Assembly: GCA_023213395.1 (NCBI GenBank)
Contig: CM041465.1
Coordinates: 109,747,741 to 109,811,740, forward strand
Source of the DNA: Cycas panzhihuaensis
Taxonomy: Eukaryota > Cycadophyta
DNA length: 64,000 bases
Direction: 5' to 3'
This document shows, piece after piece, positions 50,983-61,640 of the stretch. How positions within the stretch are numbered: the stretch's first letter is position 1; the number at the start of each line of letters is the position of its first letter. The notes under the pieces were generated by a model that saw only the letters and a list, made by a program, of their open reading frames with translations, did not search any database and was not told where the DNA came from. A program made the translations under genes and the position numbers.

Positions 50983-53515
50983 TGTTTCCCAGCTACTGGG
51001 AATGGACTCGAGACGCATCGACGCAGGCTTGTTCAGGTATATTTTCTTACTTTTCTTGCCTTGGTTTGATTAAGGTTATTTACAGTAGGTTGTTTGACAT
51101 ACGCCTGCCTGCACGTATTGCTCGTCTGCTTGTTCATTATGCATGTGCCTAACCAAGACGCCTTGACCCTATGACGACACAATGCCAGGGCATTCCTCGT
51201 GAATGCGACACCGTGTATGGCGACAACCACCACGATGTCTCCATGGTCTCTCGGGATGCTCCCCGCCACTGCTTTGTGCTTATTACCACATGCCACTTAT
51301 GTTGCAAACCCTTCCTAAGCTCGGTTTAACCCTTAGCTAGGGCTCTTTGCACCATTTTGGGTACTTGCCCACTTGGGCATTCCCTCGCTTGTTCCCATTC
51401 ATGATTAGCCTCTATTTTTGCCTCAAAACTTGATTTTGTCGCTTATTTTTCTTTTTAAATTTCAATTTGTCAAGAAGAAACTTAGCTACCACAAAGTTTG
51501 CGATGGTACCGGTGCATCACAGTAAACTTAAGCGGTACCTAAGTTTACCACCATTTGACTGCTCAAAATTTGAAAAAAAGAAACCACGCGATGCTGGCGT
51601 TTTTCACGAACCGGCGTGGCTCCGAACGGTTGGAGGCGCCCCAAGGCCCCCAACGTTCACTTGCTATGCCCAAGGCATAAAAGCTTTTTTTTGACTCATT
51701 TGCTTGAATTATTGATATTCTTCACTTCATTTTTCAAGTTTTCTAGAGCAACTTCTCCACAAAGAGACAAGGCAAAGAAACAGTGAACAAGAGAACTCCT
51801 TCTACAAGTTGGGATGAGGTGAAGTGGGCCATTACCATTTGGAGTTGCAGGGCCATCACGCCCCTCACGAGCTCCATTACAAGCACCACCTCTCCTCACA
51901 AATACCTAAGGCTTCAAGAGGTTTTCTTCACCAAAAAACCACTCCAAAGACCCGTTCTCAAGCTCCCAACTTGCATGAGGCTCTACTCTTCCACTCTCAT
52001 GCAAAGGACATTCAACACCACCTCTTAGACATTGCTTGGGCTGCTCTTCTAAGTGGCCAAGCACCTACATGCACTTATTTGTCTCTATTCAAGGTATTTA
52101 TTGTCTCTTGTTGGTGCCTTTTTGCTTGTTTTCTTCATTATTTTGCTTGCAAATTCTTTCCCCCCTTTTTGCATGCACTTCCTTTGGGTTTCTCTTGGCC
52201 ATTTGATGCAAGTAATCTTAGTAGTTGTGGCTTACTAGAGTGCTGTTCTAGGTTAGGCACATTTTCTTGTATTTTCTTGAAACCCATCCTCTTCCTCTAA
52301 GCTACCTCCTACGCCATTTCCTAAGCTAGCCTAAGCATAAAGGGTTGTCACGAGGATTTGAGGGAGATAGGCGGGTTCCGTCCCCATTGCCAGCCCTTCT
52401 CCCCAAGGGTTCCGTCCCTTATCCTCTCCCCTTAGCACCCGTGCTTTCTTAGGAAACTGAGCTAGGAAGCCTTGGAGAGTTGGGTTGAGTTTCCTCTTGG
52501 GGTAGGGAATTTGTTACTACAAGGCTCATCTTGTCGCATGCTAGCACCAAGCTTTCCCTATACCGTGGAGACCTCTCGTGGGTGAGTTAGCCATCCCGAG
52601 GCTACACTCAATCCCATTTGGTGCGTTTTATGGTGTACGACAGTCCGCATATTTATCGCGCGGCCTTGTTTCATTTTCGTTACATGTTGGTGCTTAACTA
52701 CATTTTTCTAGCTTAGTTGATTTCATTTTCAGTATATACATATATATCTCGTCGGCTTTGGTAGCCTCTCTCCCGAGAGGAAGGCGTTTGTTGGGATTAT
52801 TTGCAGGATTGCGTTGGAGGAAGCATTGCGCGAGATCGACCCGTTGCCGGTCGGCCCCCCATATGGTATTTCTTCTCCCTTTTTGGTTGAGCTTTGCTTT
52901 CGTTCCCTTCATTTCATTTAGTCCTTGCATGCTTTTGGGGAGGTAAGTGCACCCCCTTCGTTGTCTTCGATCGACGCTGTAAGCGGGGAGGAGGAAAGGA
53001 GCGCAACCAAGGAGGGAAATCCGCGCTTCTGTTCGAACGCCGGATCCAGGTATTCTTCGCATGCCTTTCATATTTTCTTTATGCTTTTCTGCTTCTTTGC
53101 ATTTACTGTTATAGATAAAGGAACATAAAGGAAAGAAGAAAACAACCTTTTATTGTGCATTTGCTTTCTCAGACATTTTGTTACATTGCATAACATAGGA
53201 ATAGAAGGCTTGTTCGTTGTATCCCTAGCCGCATTTTACCCCGTATTCTTTACACTTTGGTTGGTTGCCCCCTCGTTGCCTTCTCATTGCCTTGAGAAGT
53301 AGCGACGCGCGAGGATTCTTTTCCCTTCCCTACCATCCGGCGGGGTAGGAAGGCCTCGCTGCACGGCCACCGAAGCAACCAGCACCTTGCCCCTGCATCA
53401 CGCCCGGCCAAGACGGACGGCCTGCGAGGTATGATCCTCGCTAGTTAGCCTGCTTAGCATATTGTTTCTATGCCCTTCCCGCTAGGCGTTGGATCATTGC
53501 CCGGAGAGCGTTTCA
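50983..53515 (+). mobile_element. E2 5' LTR (LTR-b, 2533 bp)
   Basis: TGTTTCCCAGCTACTGGGAA start (7-bp palindrome), end GAGAGCGTTTCA. TATA-like CATAAAAG at 51676-51683; GGGGAGGTAAGTGCACCC near 52936 and GCCGGATCCAGGTATTC near 53040. Confidence 0.92.
51676..51683 (+). promoter_or_regulatory. Putative TATA box, E2 5' LTR
   Basis: CATAAAAG in the conserved GCCCAAGGCATAAAAGC context, same relative place as in E1. Confidence 0.45.
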
Positions 53516-53516
53516 C

Positions 53517-53532
53517 CGCGACCATACTGGGA
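53517..53532 (+). other. Primer-binding site, E2
   Basis: CGCGACCATACTGGGA, one base after the LTR end. It lacks the expected TGG start; compare TGGCGACCAT in E1. Confidence 0.55.
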
Positions 53533-53774
53533 CCGCCAAGAAGGGAGCTAGATCCGCTCCCTTCTTGTTGGTGTTCTTGCCTCAGGTAGGTTCGCGTTAC
53601 GTGTTTTCGGTTGGGCAACCCCGACGTGTTTGCATTTACTTTCTTTCTCTTCCTTCGCTTTTCTAACAACGCCATGAGGCGTTGCATGCGACGCTTTCGC
53701 GCCATGGGTTTGCCGCATTGTTAGAAGACCAATCGTCGCGTTCCATTCCATCGTCACAAACCCCGATTCTAAGA
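53533..53774 (+). other. E2 untranslated leader
   Basis: Includes CTCAGGTAGGTTCGCG, donor-like, at the same place as in E1. No coding signal until the ATG. Confidence 0.5.
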
Positions 53775-55980
53775 ATGGAAGGTTACCCGTCCGATTGGGC
53801 CTACCGTACCATGACTTCGGGAACTCAGGAGTTCCCTTCATCTGTTCTGGAATCCACCCGTGAGGGCGAGGATTCCATCTATTACCCAGATGACCATTTC
53901 CACCCCGAAGACTTTGAGCCTTCCGCTCATGCAGCGGAAGATCCGGCCACTCGTGAGACCCGCCACCCCACTGGCGAGCCTTACGAGGAGCGCCCTGAGG
54001 GATCCCCTACTTTCGAAGTCCCTTTGACCTCGTATGGCTATGAGGATACCCCTCCCGCCGACGCGGTCGAGGTGCTCGGCGAGTACTTTCGAGCAGTTCG
54101 CCGCCAACCACCTCCTAGATGGTTTACGGAAATGCTACGCAACGTGGCGCCTTCCTCATCCATGCCCACGTCATCTACGACGATTGATGCTTCGCTCGCC
54201 GCACACACGCCCCATGCCGCGGTCTACCCCGGCCCTAAGGCGAGTGTTGCGCCGCCCTAGTCGTGGTCCCACTCCTGGACCCGTGGGCGTGTCCGTTCCC
54301 CAACTCGGGTTAGTATGCCTTGCTCAAACCAAACGCACGTGCCACCGCCGAACGTGGTGCACGCTGCCCTAGAGGCCTCGAGGCCCTACTAGCGCCGCCG
54401 CTTGCCAAGTAGGACCCACTCCCACGCACGCCCGTAACCCGGTTGGTGGTCCTTCTCTTACGTGCCCCTGTGCTACACGCCACAACCTTGGGGGCGGGCA
54501 AGGGAAACCATCTCCTGTTTATGGAGTGGACCCGTTGCACCCATATGGGGTCGTGCCACCTACGGGTGGCCCATATGGGCAAAACCCGGTCCCTCACCCT
54601 CTGTTTCCGACGTCGGTAGCGACTCCTGACTGCTGCCACAAGACAAGGGAGCGCGCCTCCTTTCGTAGTTGCTACTGGCACCCCTTTCCAACAAGGGGGC
54701 CCTTTCCAGGGAGGGATGGGTATGCCACCCCCATCCATCCCTTTGATGGTTGTCGATCCCTTAGCCCAGGCAAGGACACGTCCTTTCGTGGACTATAGGT
54801 CGACGCCCTTGTCTGTTGAGGTGTTGAGGACTAACTTGCCGCCTCATCCTCCTGAAGTCCCCAAATTTGATGGGACTTCGTCGCAAGACCCAACCGAACA
54901 TGTGCGCAGCTTTTCCATGGCGTGCATCGACTATTGGACCTACGACCATATCTTGATGAAGCTCTTCCCGCGGTCCTTGCAGGGCGACGCCCTCAAGTGG
55001 TTTTACCGCCTCCCTGCCCATTCGATCTCCTCATTCCAGCAGTTAGTGGACGAGTTCGTCAACTACTTTGACGTGGCCCGTCCATTCGAAAGTGGAATGA
55101 AGGCGCTTCTGTCGCTTAAACAAGGTCACGATGAGATGAACCGTGACTTTGTGCGACGCTTTCATGATCTTCTTCACTCCACCAAGGCCACATTGCCTGA
55201 GGAGTTGAAGAGGGATCTTTTTGTCAATGCACTTCGCCCCGAAGTGCATGTGGAAGTCCTCAAGATGGGGGCAACCACGTGTGACTCTGTGATTTCGAGG
55301 TGCTTGGCGTTGGAGGCCATTGAGATCCAAGCGGGTCTCAAGAAACCTCCTAAGCCCTCACAAAGATCGCGAGGTGCCTCTTCCAAGAAGGAAACCAAAC
55401 CTTCGCAGCCCGCTAGGTCCACCTCTTATCCGACTGAGAGGACCCTAGACCCCCTCACCTTCGCTATTCGCTCATTTGAGCGAACGATGAAGGAGCTTAA
55501 ACTCCAACCTCCTTCGTCGCCTACCTCCCATAGACCTGTTCAGCAAGCTTCCGCAGGCGATGCCCCCAAAGGGTAACACCCGCCTTCTCAAGCAAGGAGG
55601 ATCGATCCTCCCTTGAGAAGAGGTGGTGCTCCATCCACGGGAATGTTTCCATGACGATTCGCTGTCGGCACAAGACCCACACGACGCCCGTCGCGCGATT
55701 CGTCCCCTAGGCGGGCATCGAGGCCTAACCTCGATCAACCCATTCATAGAGACCCATTCCCCAAACATGGGGAACGTGGTCGTGATGTTCAATAAGGGAA
55801 CAGTCAGAATCGGGATAGATCTCCCGATCCTCGCCCTTCGCATGGTAGAGGGAAGGGTGTGCGAAGGTCACCTTCACCTTCGCACTCCCCTGACCGCCGT
55901 GTTCCATCACCTTCGCAGTCCTGCTACAAGGGAAAGAAGGTTGTCCAATTGCTTGAGACCACTCCGTTATATGCCATAAC
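53775..55980 (+). pseudogene. E2 gag, best-preserved gag in the window
   Basis: ATG 53775 (MEGYPSDWAYRTMTSGTQEF), open to 54260 with YYPDDHFHPEDFEPSAHAAE, PPADAVEVLGEYFRAVRRQ and a Ser/Thr-rich end. The middle part (54260-54715) changes frame. The capsid core is open at 54716-55576: PKFDGTSSQDPTEHVRSFSM, LMKLFPRSLQGDALKWFYRL, SLKQGHDEMNRDFVRRFHDL and LKMGATTCDSVISRCLALEA, then a Lys/Pro/Ser linker. The stop at 55574 comes from AAAGGGTAAC, where E1 has AAAGGGGGCAAC, so it may be a 2-3 base consensus error. The zinc knuckle (KRWCSIHG..) is at 55620-55680. The long frames suggest recent activity as a particle-forming gene. Confidence 0.88.
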
Positions 55981-56700
55981 CCGGTCTCAAGCTGCTAAAG
56001 AGGCACTGCACTCTTCATCCACATCTTACCTTGATCCTCTTCCCAAGCCGTTCCTCCGGAGATTCTGCGCTTCCCAAGACTATTCACATGACGCCCGGCA
56101 ATACGATTTTCGAAGGCGCTTACCCAACCCACGTGGAAGGGTAAACCCTTTCTATCGCTGACGAGCTCTACACCGTCGCCGGAATGTCCTTGATGGACGC
56201 CTTGAGAAGCCGCCCGAGCAACGTGCTCTTCTTCTTGAAGCTCTTGGCCAACAAGACGCTTCCATCCATGCGATAGGTGCTACCTCCCATGGGCCACTGT
56301 CATCTCATTTGATCCTAGAGATCTCCCATCTCCCGCAAGCGGGAGAAGCTTTTGCATTACCCGTCATTACCATTGACACTCTGATTGTATCGTAAAGAGG
56401 ACCATTGTAGATAATGGCTCCTGTTAATGCTATGCTCACACAGTATGCTCAAGGAGCCAGGCATAGTAGCTCTTGAGTCCGTCCCCTTGAAATGCCAAGG
56501 GTATGATGGGACCGAGAAGTCCCCTTTAGGGACAGTCTCCTTCCCTCACCTTAGAGGGAAAACTGTCGCCGGGTTGTCAGACTCAATGTTGATGTAGAGT
56601 ACAACCTCTTGTTGGGCCGACCATGGCTCGACTGGATGGGAGCAACTGCCCACACAATGGGGGCAGCTTAAATTTGTCCATGAATGACAAGTTAAAGTTA
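55981..56700 (+). pseudogene. E2 protease region
   Basis: GMSLMDALRSRPEQRALLLE (about 56180), active-site D-N-G-S codons at 56410-56421, then VDVEYNLLLGRPWLDWMGAT (about 56590-56650) and a GQLKFVHE stretch, in changing frames. It matches 61154-61640 of D and 39225-39720 of B. Confidence 0.75.
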
Positions 56701-57368
56701 TCGCCCATGAGCCTATGCCGTCTCACACCTCCCATCCACCGCCAGTGTTGGCGATGAAGATAGCGATCCCGAGGAGGTTACCCTTCCGTGGGACCTTTGT
56801 TTCGTGAGATCGACCTTCATCACCGAGCCCTATGCCATGTCATGAGCCAAACCTCGTTAGGTTTGCCCCTATTGGCGTGGTGGTTACTGTTACTTAGTCG
56901 CCATGGGTGATTCTCGATTCGGATAGCGAGGGTTATGGGCCCTCTCCTCGACGTGTCACCCCGGTTTCATGAAAGCACTTAGGGGAATATCTCGATCGAT
57001 ATTCTCGCCTTCCTCATTCTCTGCTGGCTTCTTGAGCCACCGGGTCCTAAACCACCCATTTATTTTACCTTCTCGACCTCCCGAGCGGCTTTCACGAGGC
57101 GCCCACGCCATGAGCCACTCGTAGAGGCACTTCTTCTTCACACTCTAGATCCTTACCTTGACTAAAGCCACTCTTACTCAGATGCAACCTTGCCACGCGA
57201 TCCGTCAGGTGCCAGTCCGCTATGCGCTCATCCGGTTCCGACCATAGTAAGTTTACTAGTAGGCTTAGCGACATCGGCCCTACTCTTCGTCCACCTATCT
57301 CCTACCCTCGGTGACTACCCTTACCTTTATGGGGTCTAGCACATCTGCTCCTCTCCTCGCGGTTCAAA
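56701..57368 (+). other. E2 pol-deletion scar region
   Basis: The start of the acidic PR-RT spacer (SDSEGYGPS, about 56920; EPLVEALLLHTLDPYL, about 57110-57160) is kept. After that, 200 bp without a match to RT, RNase H or IN lead to the hairpins. It has the same structure as 16621-17152. Confidence 0.7.
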
Positions 57369-57606
57369 CGAGCCTAAACTACCATTTTAAATTGTTCCCA
57401 TTCCTCCCAACCACGGTGGAATGGCAATTTAAGATGGATTCTCTCAAAACGAGCCTAAACTACCATTTTAGATTGCTTCCATTCCTCCCAACCGCAGTTG
57501 AATGGCAATTTAAGATGGATTCACGCCCAAATGAGCCTAAACTACCATCTTAAATTGTCCCCATTCTTCCCAACCACGGGTGGAATGGCAATTTAAGGTG
57601 GATTCT
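57369..57606 (+). repeat. Tandem hairpin array, three units (E2)
   Basis: Units start at 57369, 57450 and 57532 with (C/T)GAGCCTAAACTACCA, about 81, 82 and 75 bp. Each folds as ATTTTAAATTG/CAATTTAAGAT (outer) and CCATTC/GAATGG (inner) around CTCCCAACCACGG. Confidence 0.87.
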
Positions 57607-57899
57607 CGTTTCTTCTTCCAGTTCCTCCCGCGGAACCCGCATTCCCGTGCGCTCTTGGGAACCTTTGTCCTCCTACTTGGGCATTCCCCAACTGGGATGA
57701 CGCTATGGAGTATCGTTACTCCTCCTTCCGTGCTTGTCGTTTCCTTCGCATATTCCGCTATGCTCCCCTGTGGACGTGCATGTCACTCTATTTCTAACCT
57801 CACACCTCTCGATTACCTCTGGGGGATGTGTGTGCTCCTGTTAGACATATGGCCATACACGGAAGGAAACGCATGCATCTACATATTTACAAAATCTAC
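57607..57899 (+). other. E2 3' conserved non-coding block
   Basis: GTTCCTCCCGCGGAACCCGC, CCTCCTACTTGGGCATTCCC, TTCCGCTATGCTCC and TTAGACATATGGCCATACA, in the same order as in A, B, D, E1 and G. Confidence 0.6.
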
Positions 57900-57997
57900 A
57901 TATCCAGCATATCCCGAGACACCTCAACGCTGAGGCCGACAGCCTCGTCCGCCTCATCCTTGAGCGTCGCCTCCCTCTTCTAGACGGCCGCCCTTGA
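57900..57997 (+). pseudogene. aRNH C-terminal remnant (E2)
   Basis: HIPRHLNAEADSLVRLILER then RLPLLDGRP and stop TGA 57995-57997. Aligned with 30760-30857 of G; it keeps the fourth catalytic Asp (AEADS) that G has lost. The rest of aRNH and all of PMD are deleted; the junction is near 57895. Confidence 0.8.
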
Positions 57998-58256
57998 GAC
58001 TTGCCCGGCTGACCCGTGCCCAAGCCTCCAGTTCTTTGTTAGTTAGATTGCTGGCTCTATTCGCTGGATGCCCTCCTACTTCACGTTGCACTTCGGCAAT
58101 GGGGGCATCCCCTTTCACTTGCTTATTCCAGTTGCAGGTCGATGTCTAGACGACACATAGGCAGCCCCTACATTGTCCTCGTCTCCGTCTCCCTTGTCCA
58201 CGCGTTCCGCCACGACACTTGCCTATACCCTTGGTCCATGTGCTGCTCTTCATTAC

Positions 58257-58287
<31 letters not shown>

Positions 58288-58363
58288 TGTGCTACTCATA
58301 TTTCTGATTGTCAGCATTCGCCATCACATTACGCTTCCAAGGAGTGAGGCTCTGCTACGAGGG
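57998..58363 (+). other. E2 pre-LTR region, (AT)n and purine box
   Basis: (AT)12 at 58261-58284, then GTGAGGCTCTGCTACGAGGG directly before the LTR, the polypurine-tract position. Confidence 0.6.
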
Positions 58364-60895
58364 TGTTTCCACCACGGGAATGGACTCGAGACGCATCGAC
58401 GCAGGTTTGTTCATGTATATTTTCTTACTTTTCTTGCCTTGGTTTGATTAAGGTTATTCTGAGGTTGTTTGACATACGCCTCGCACGCATTGCTAAATCG
58501 CTTGTTCATTATGCATGTGCCTAACGACGCCTTGACTATGTGACACACACGGGCATTCCTCGTGAATCACGACACCGTATGGCGTACAACCACCACGATG
58601 TCTCCATGGTCTCTCGGGATGCTCCTGCCCGGCTCGTTTGTGCTTATGCCACATGCCACTTATGTTGCAAACCCTTCCTAAGCTGGTTTAACCCTTAGCT
58701 AGGGCTCTTTGCACCATTTTGGGTACTTGCCCACACTTGGGCATTCCCTCGATTGTTCCCATTCATGATTAGCCTCTATTTTACCTCAAAACTTGATTTT
58801 CTTGCTTATTTTTCTCTTTTTAAATTTCAAGTCTGCATGACAAACTTAGCGGTACCACAAAGTTTGCAGTGGTACCGGTCGTCATGCAGTAAACTTAGCG
58901 ATCTGCGAAGTTCTTGTGATGCAGACTATTAAAATTTGAAAAAGAAACCACGTGACGATGGTAGCGTTTTTAAATGAGCTAGCGTGGCTCGAGCAGTTGG
59001 GCGCAAGGCCCCCAACGTTCACTTGCTATGCCCAAGGCATAAAAGCTTTTTTTTTTACTCATTTGCTTGAATTATTGATATTCTTCACTTCATTTTTCAA
59101 GTTTTCTAGAGCAACTTCTCCACAAAGAGACAAGGCAAAGAAACAGTGAACAAGAGAACTTCTTCTACAAAGGTGGGGACAGAGGTGAAGTGGGCCATTA
59201 CCAACTGGAGTTGCAGGGCCATTGCTGCCCCCTACGGAGCTCCATTACAAGCACCACCTCTCCTCACAAATACCTAAGGATTGAAGAGGTTTTCTTCACC
59301 AAAAAACCACTCCAAAGACCCGTTCTCAAGCTCCCAACTTGCATGAGGCTCTACTCTTCCACTCTCATGCAAAGGACATTCAACACCACCTCTTAGACAT
59401 TGCTTGGGCTTCTCTTCTAAGTGGCCAAGCACCTACATGCACTTATTTGTCTCTATTCAAGGTATTTATTGTCTCTTGTTGGTGCTTTTTTGCTTGTTTT
59501 CTTCATTATTTTGCTTGCAAATTCTTTCCCCCCTTTTTTGCATGCACTTCCTTTGGGTTTCTCTTGGCCATTTGATGTAAGTAATCTTAGTAGTTGTGGC
59601 TTACTAGAGTGTTGCCCTAGGTTAGGCACATTTTCTTGTATTTCCTTGAAACCCATCCTCTTCCTCTTAGCTTCCTCCTTCGCCATTTCCTAAGCTAGTA
59701 GGCATAAAGGGTTGTCACGAGGATTTGAGGGAGATAGGCGGGGTTCTCCCCCCATTAGTCCTTGTCCCCAAGCGTTCCCTCCCTTATCCTCTCCCCTTTA
59801 GCACCCGTGCTTTCTTAGGAAGCAGAGCTAGGAAGCCTTGGAGAGGTGGGTTGCGTCTCCCGCTTGGTGTAGGCAATCTGTTACTACATGACTCCCCTTG
59901 TCGCACGCTAGCAATCGCTTTTCCCTATACCTGTGGAGACCTCTCGTGGGTGAGTTAGCCATCCAGGCTACACTCAATCCCATTTAGTGCGTTTTATGGT
60001 GTACGACAGTCCGCATATTTATCGCGCGGCCTTGTTTCATTTTCGTTACATGTTGGTGCTTAACTACATTTTTCTAGCTTAGTTGATTTCATTTTCAGTA
60101 TATACATATATATCTCGCTTGCTTTAGTAGCCTCTCTCCCGAGAGGAAGGCGTTTGTTGGGATTATTTGCAGGATTGCGTTGGAGGAAGCATTGCGCGAG
60201 ATCGACCCGTTGCCGGTCGGCCCCCATATGGTATTTCTTCTCCCTTTTTGGTTGAGCTTTGCTTTCGTTCCCTTCATTTCATTTAGTCCTTGCATGCTTT
60301 TGGGGAGGTAAGTGCACCCCCTTCGTTGTCTTCGATCGACGTTGCATGCGCGGGAGGAGGAAAGGAGCGCAACCAAGGAGGGACATCCGCGCTTCCGTTC
60401 GAACGCCGGATCCAGGTATTCTTCGCATGCCTTTCATATTTTCTTTATGCTTTTCTGCTTCTTTGCATTTCATCGTTATAGATAAAGGAACATAAAGGAA
60501 AGAAGAAAACAACCTTTTATTGTGCATTTGCTTTCTCATATTACTTTGTTACATTGCATAACATAGGAATAGAAGGCTTGTTTGCGTTGTATCCCCTAGC
60601 CGCATTTTACCCCGTATTCTTTACACTTTGGTTGGTTGCCCCTCGTTGCCTTCTCATTGCCTTGAGAAGTAGCGACGCGCGAGGATTCTTTTCCCTTCCC
60701 GGCCATCCGAAGGGTAGGAAGGCCTCGCTTGCACGGCTACCTGGAAGCAACCAGGCACCTTGCAGTCCGCACTCGGCCTCCGGCCAAGACGGGACGTCCT
60801 GCGAGGTATGATCCTCGCTAGTTAGCCTGCTTAGCATATTGTTTCTATGCCCTTCCCGCTAGGCGTTGGATCATTGCCCCGCGGAGAGCGTTTCA
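58364..60895 (+). mobile_element. E2 3' LTR (LTR-b, 2532 bp)
   Basis: TG at 58364 and CA at 60894-60895. Nearly the same length as the 5' LTR. TATA-like CATAAAAG at 59038-59045. The palindrome at the TG end is damaged (TGTTTCCACCACGGGAATGG). Confidence 0.92.
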
Positions 60896-60900
60896 GCTCC
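60896..60900. repeat. E2 target-site duplication GCTCC, right
   Basis: GCTCC then CAATGCCAATAGG, continuing the D sequence interrupted at 50982. Confidence 0.95.
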
Positions 60901-61640
60901 CAATGCCAATAGGAGTGAAGCGCATGAGACTATGAGAAGAAGATACAGGATCTTCTTCAGTGTGAGATGGATTGGGTATACTAATGGAGCAAGCTGAGGC
61001 ATGAGTAGAAGGGCCTTGGCTTGCCTGATTGAAAGGATAAGTTTGTTTGGCAGGTGGGTGTTCATGGGAAACAACCCTCATTTGCCCATCATGGATGAAT
61101 TTAAGTTGGCCCTAGAGGGTCGAACACATGGCTCCCATCTAGTCAAGCCATGGTCAACCTAAGAGAAGATTGTAGTCGATGTCGACGTCGAGGACTATAA
61201 TGTCAGCGAGGATAGTCTTACCCTCGAGAGTGAGTGAGATCGTAATAGATCCCAATGGGGTCTTTTCACTACCTTCGTATCCTTGGCACCGCCATGGAAT
61301 AGGTTCCAAGGCAGAAATACTAAGCTCTTGCATAACACGTAAGGGCATGGCATTCACGAAAGAACTATTGTCGACAACAGTCCTTACAGGGTACAGTTAG
61401 GTGTATCAATGGTAATGGTGAATGGGAAGTTCCACTGACGTTCCCTTTCACATGCGAGAGGAAGGCCCTTAGGATCAAAAGAAATAATAGGTTTATGACT
61501 TTGGGTGACACCCAAAGCGTGGATGGGCACGTCATCTGATCCTAAAGCTTCCAAAAGGAGGGCCCATTACTCGGGGCAGCTCCTCAAAATATCCATCAAG
61601 GACATTCCCACAACGACAATATGGAGTTCATCAACGATGG
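60896..61640 (-). pseudogene. Aspartic protease and flanks (D), right of E2
   Basis: The active site reads VDNSSFVNAMPL (codons 61361-61372; Ser in place of the Gly of the other copies). LGSITISLTLEGKTILADII and VLDVDIDYNLLLG follow leftward. A C-terminal tail with HASACSISIPNPSHTEEDPV is at about 60900-61000. A stop lies upstream in PE-stop-WALLLEA. Together with 50166-50977 it restores the order seen in B. Confidence 0.8.

Larger units (their letters stand above)
50983..60895 (+). mobile_element. E2, complete non-autonomous (pol-less) Tat-derived LTR element
   Basis: 9913 bp, TG..CA, LTRs of 2533 and 2532 bp, 5-bp duplication GCTCC on both sides, inserted in the PR-RT spacer of D. The 4.85-kb interior has a PBS, leader, gag, protease region, three hairpin units, the conserved 3' block, the last ~30 codons of aRNH and a pre-LTR purine box. 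RT, gRNH, IN and PMD are absent. It has gag but no polymerase, as in plant elements described as gag-only non-autonomous retrotransposons. It would depend on enzymes of autonomous relatives. Confidence 0.93.
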
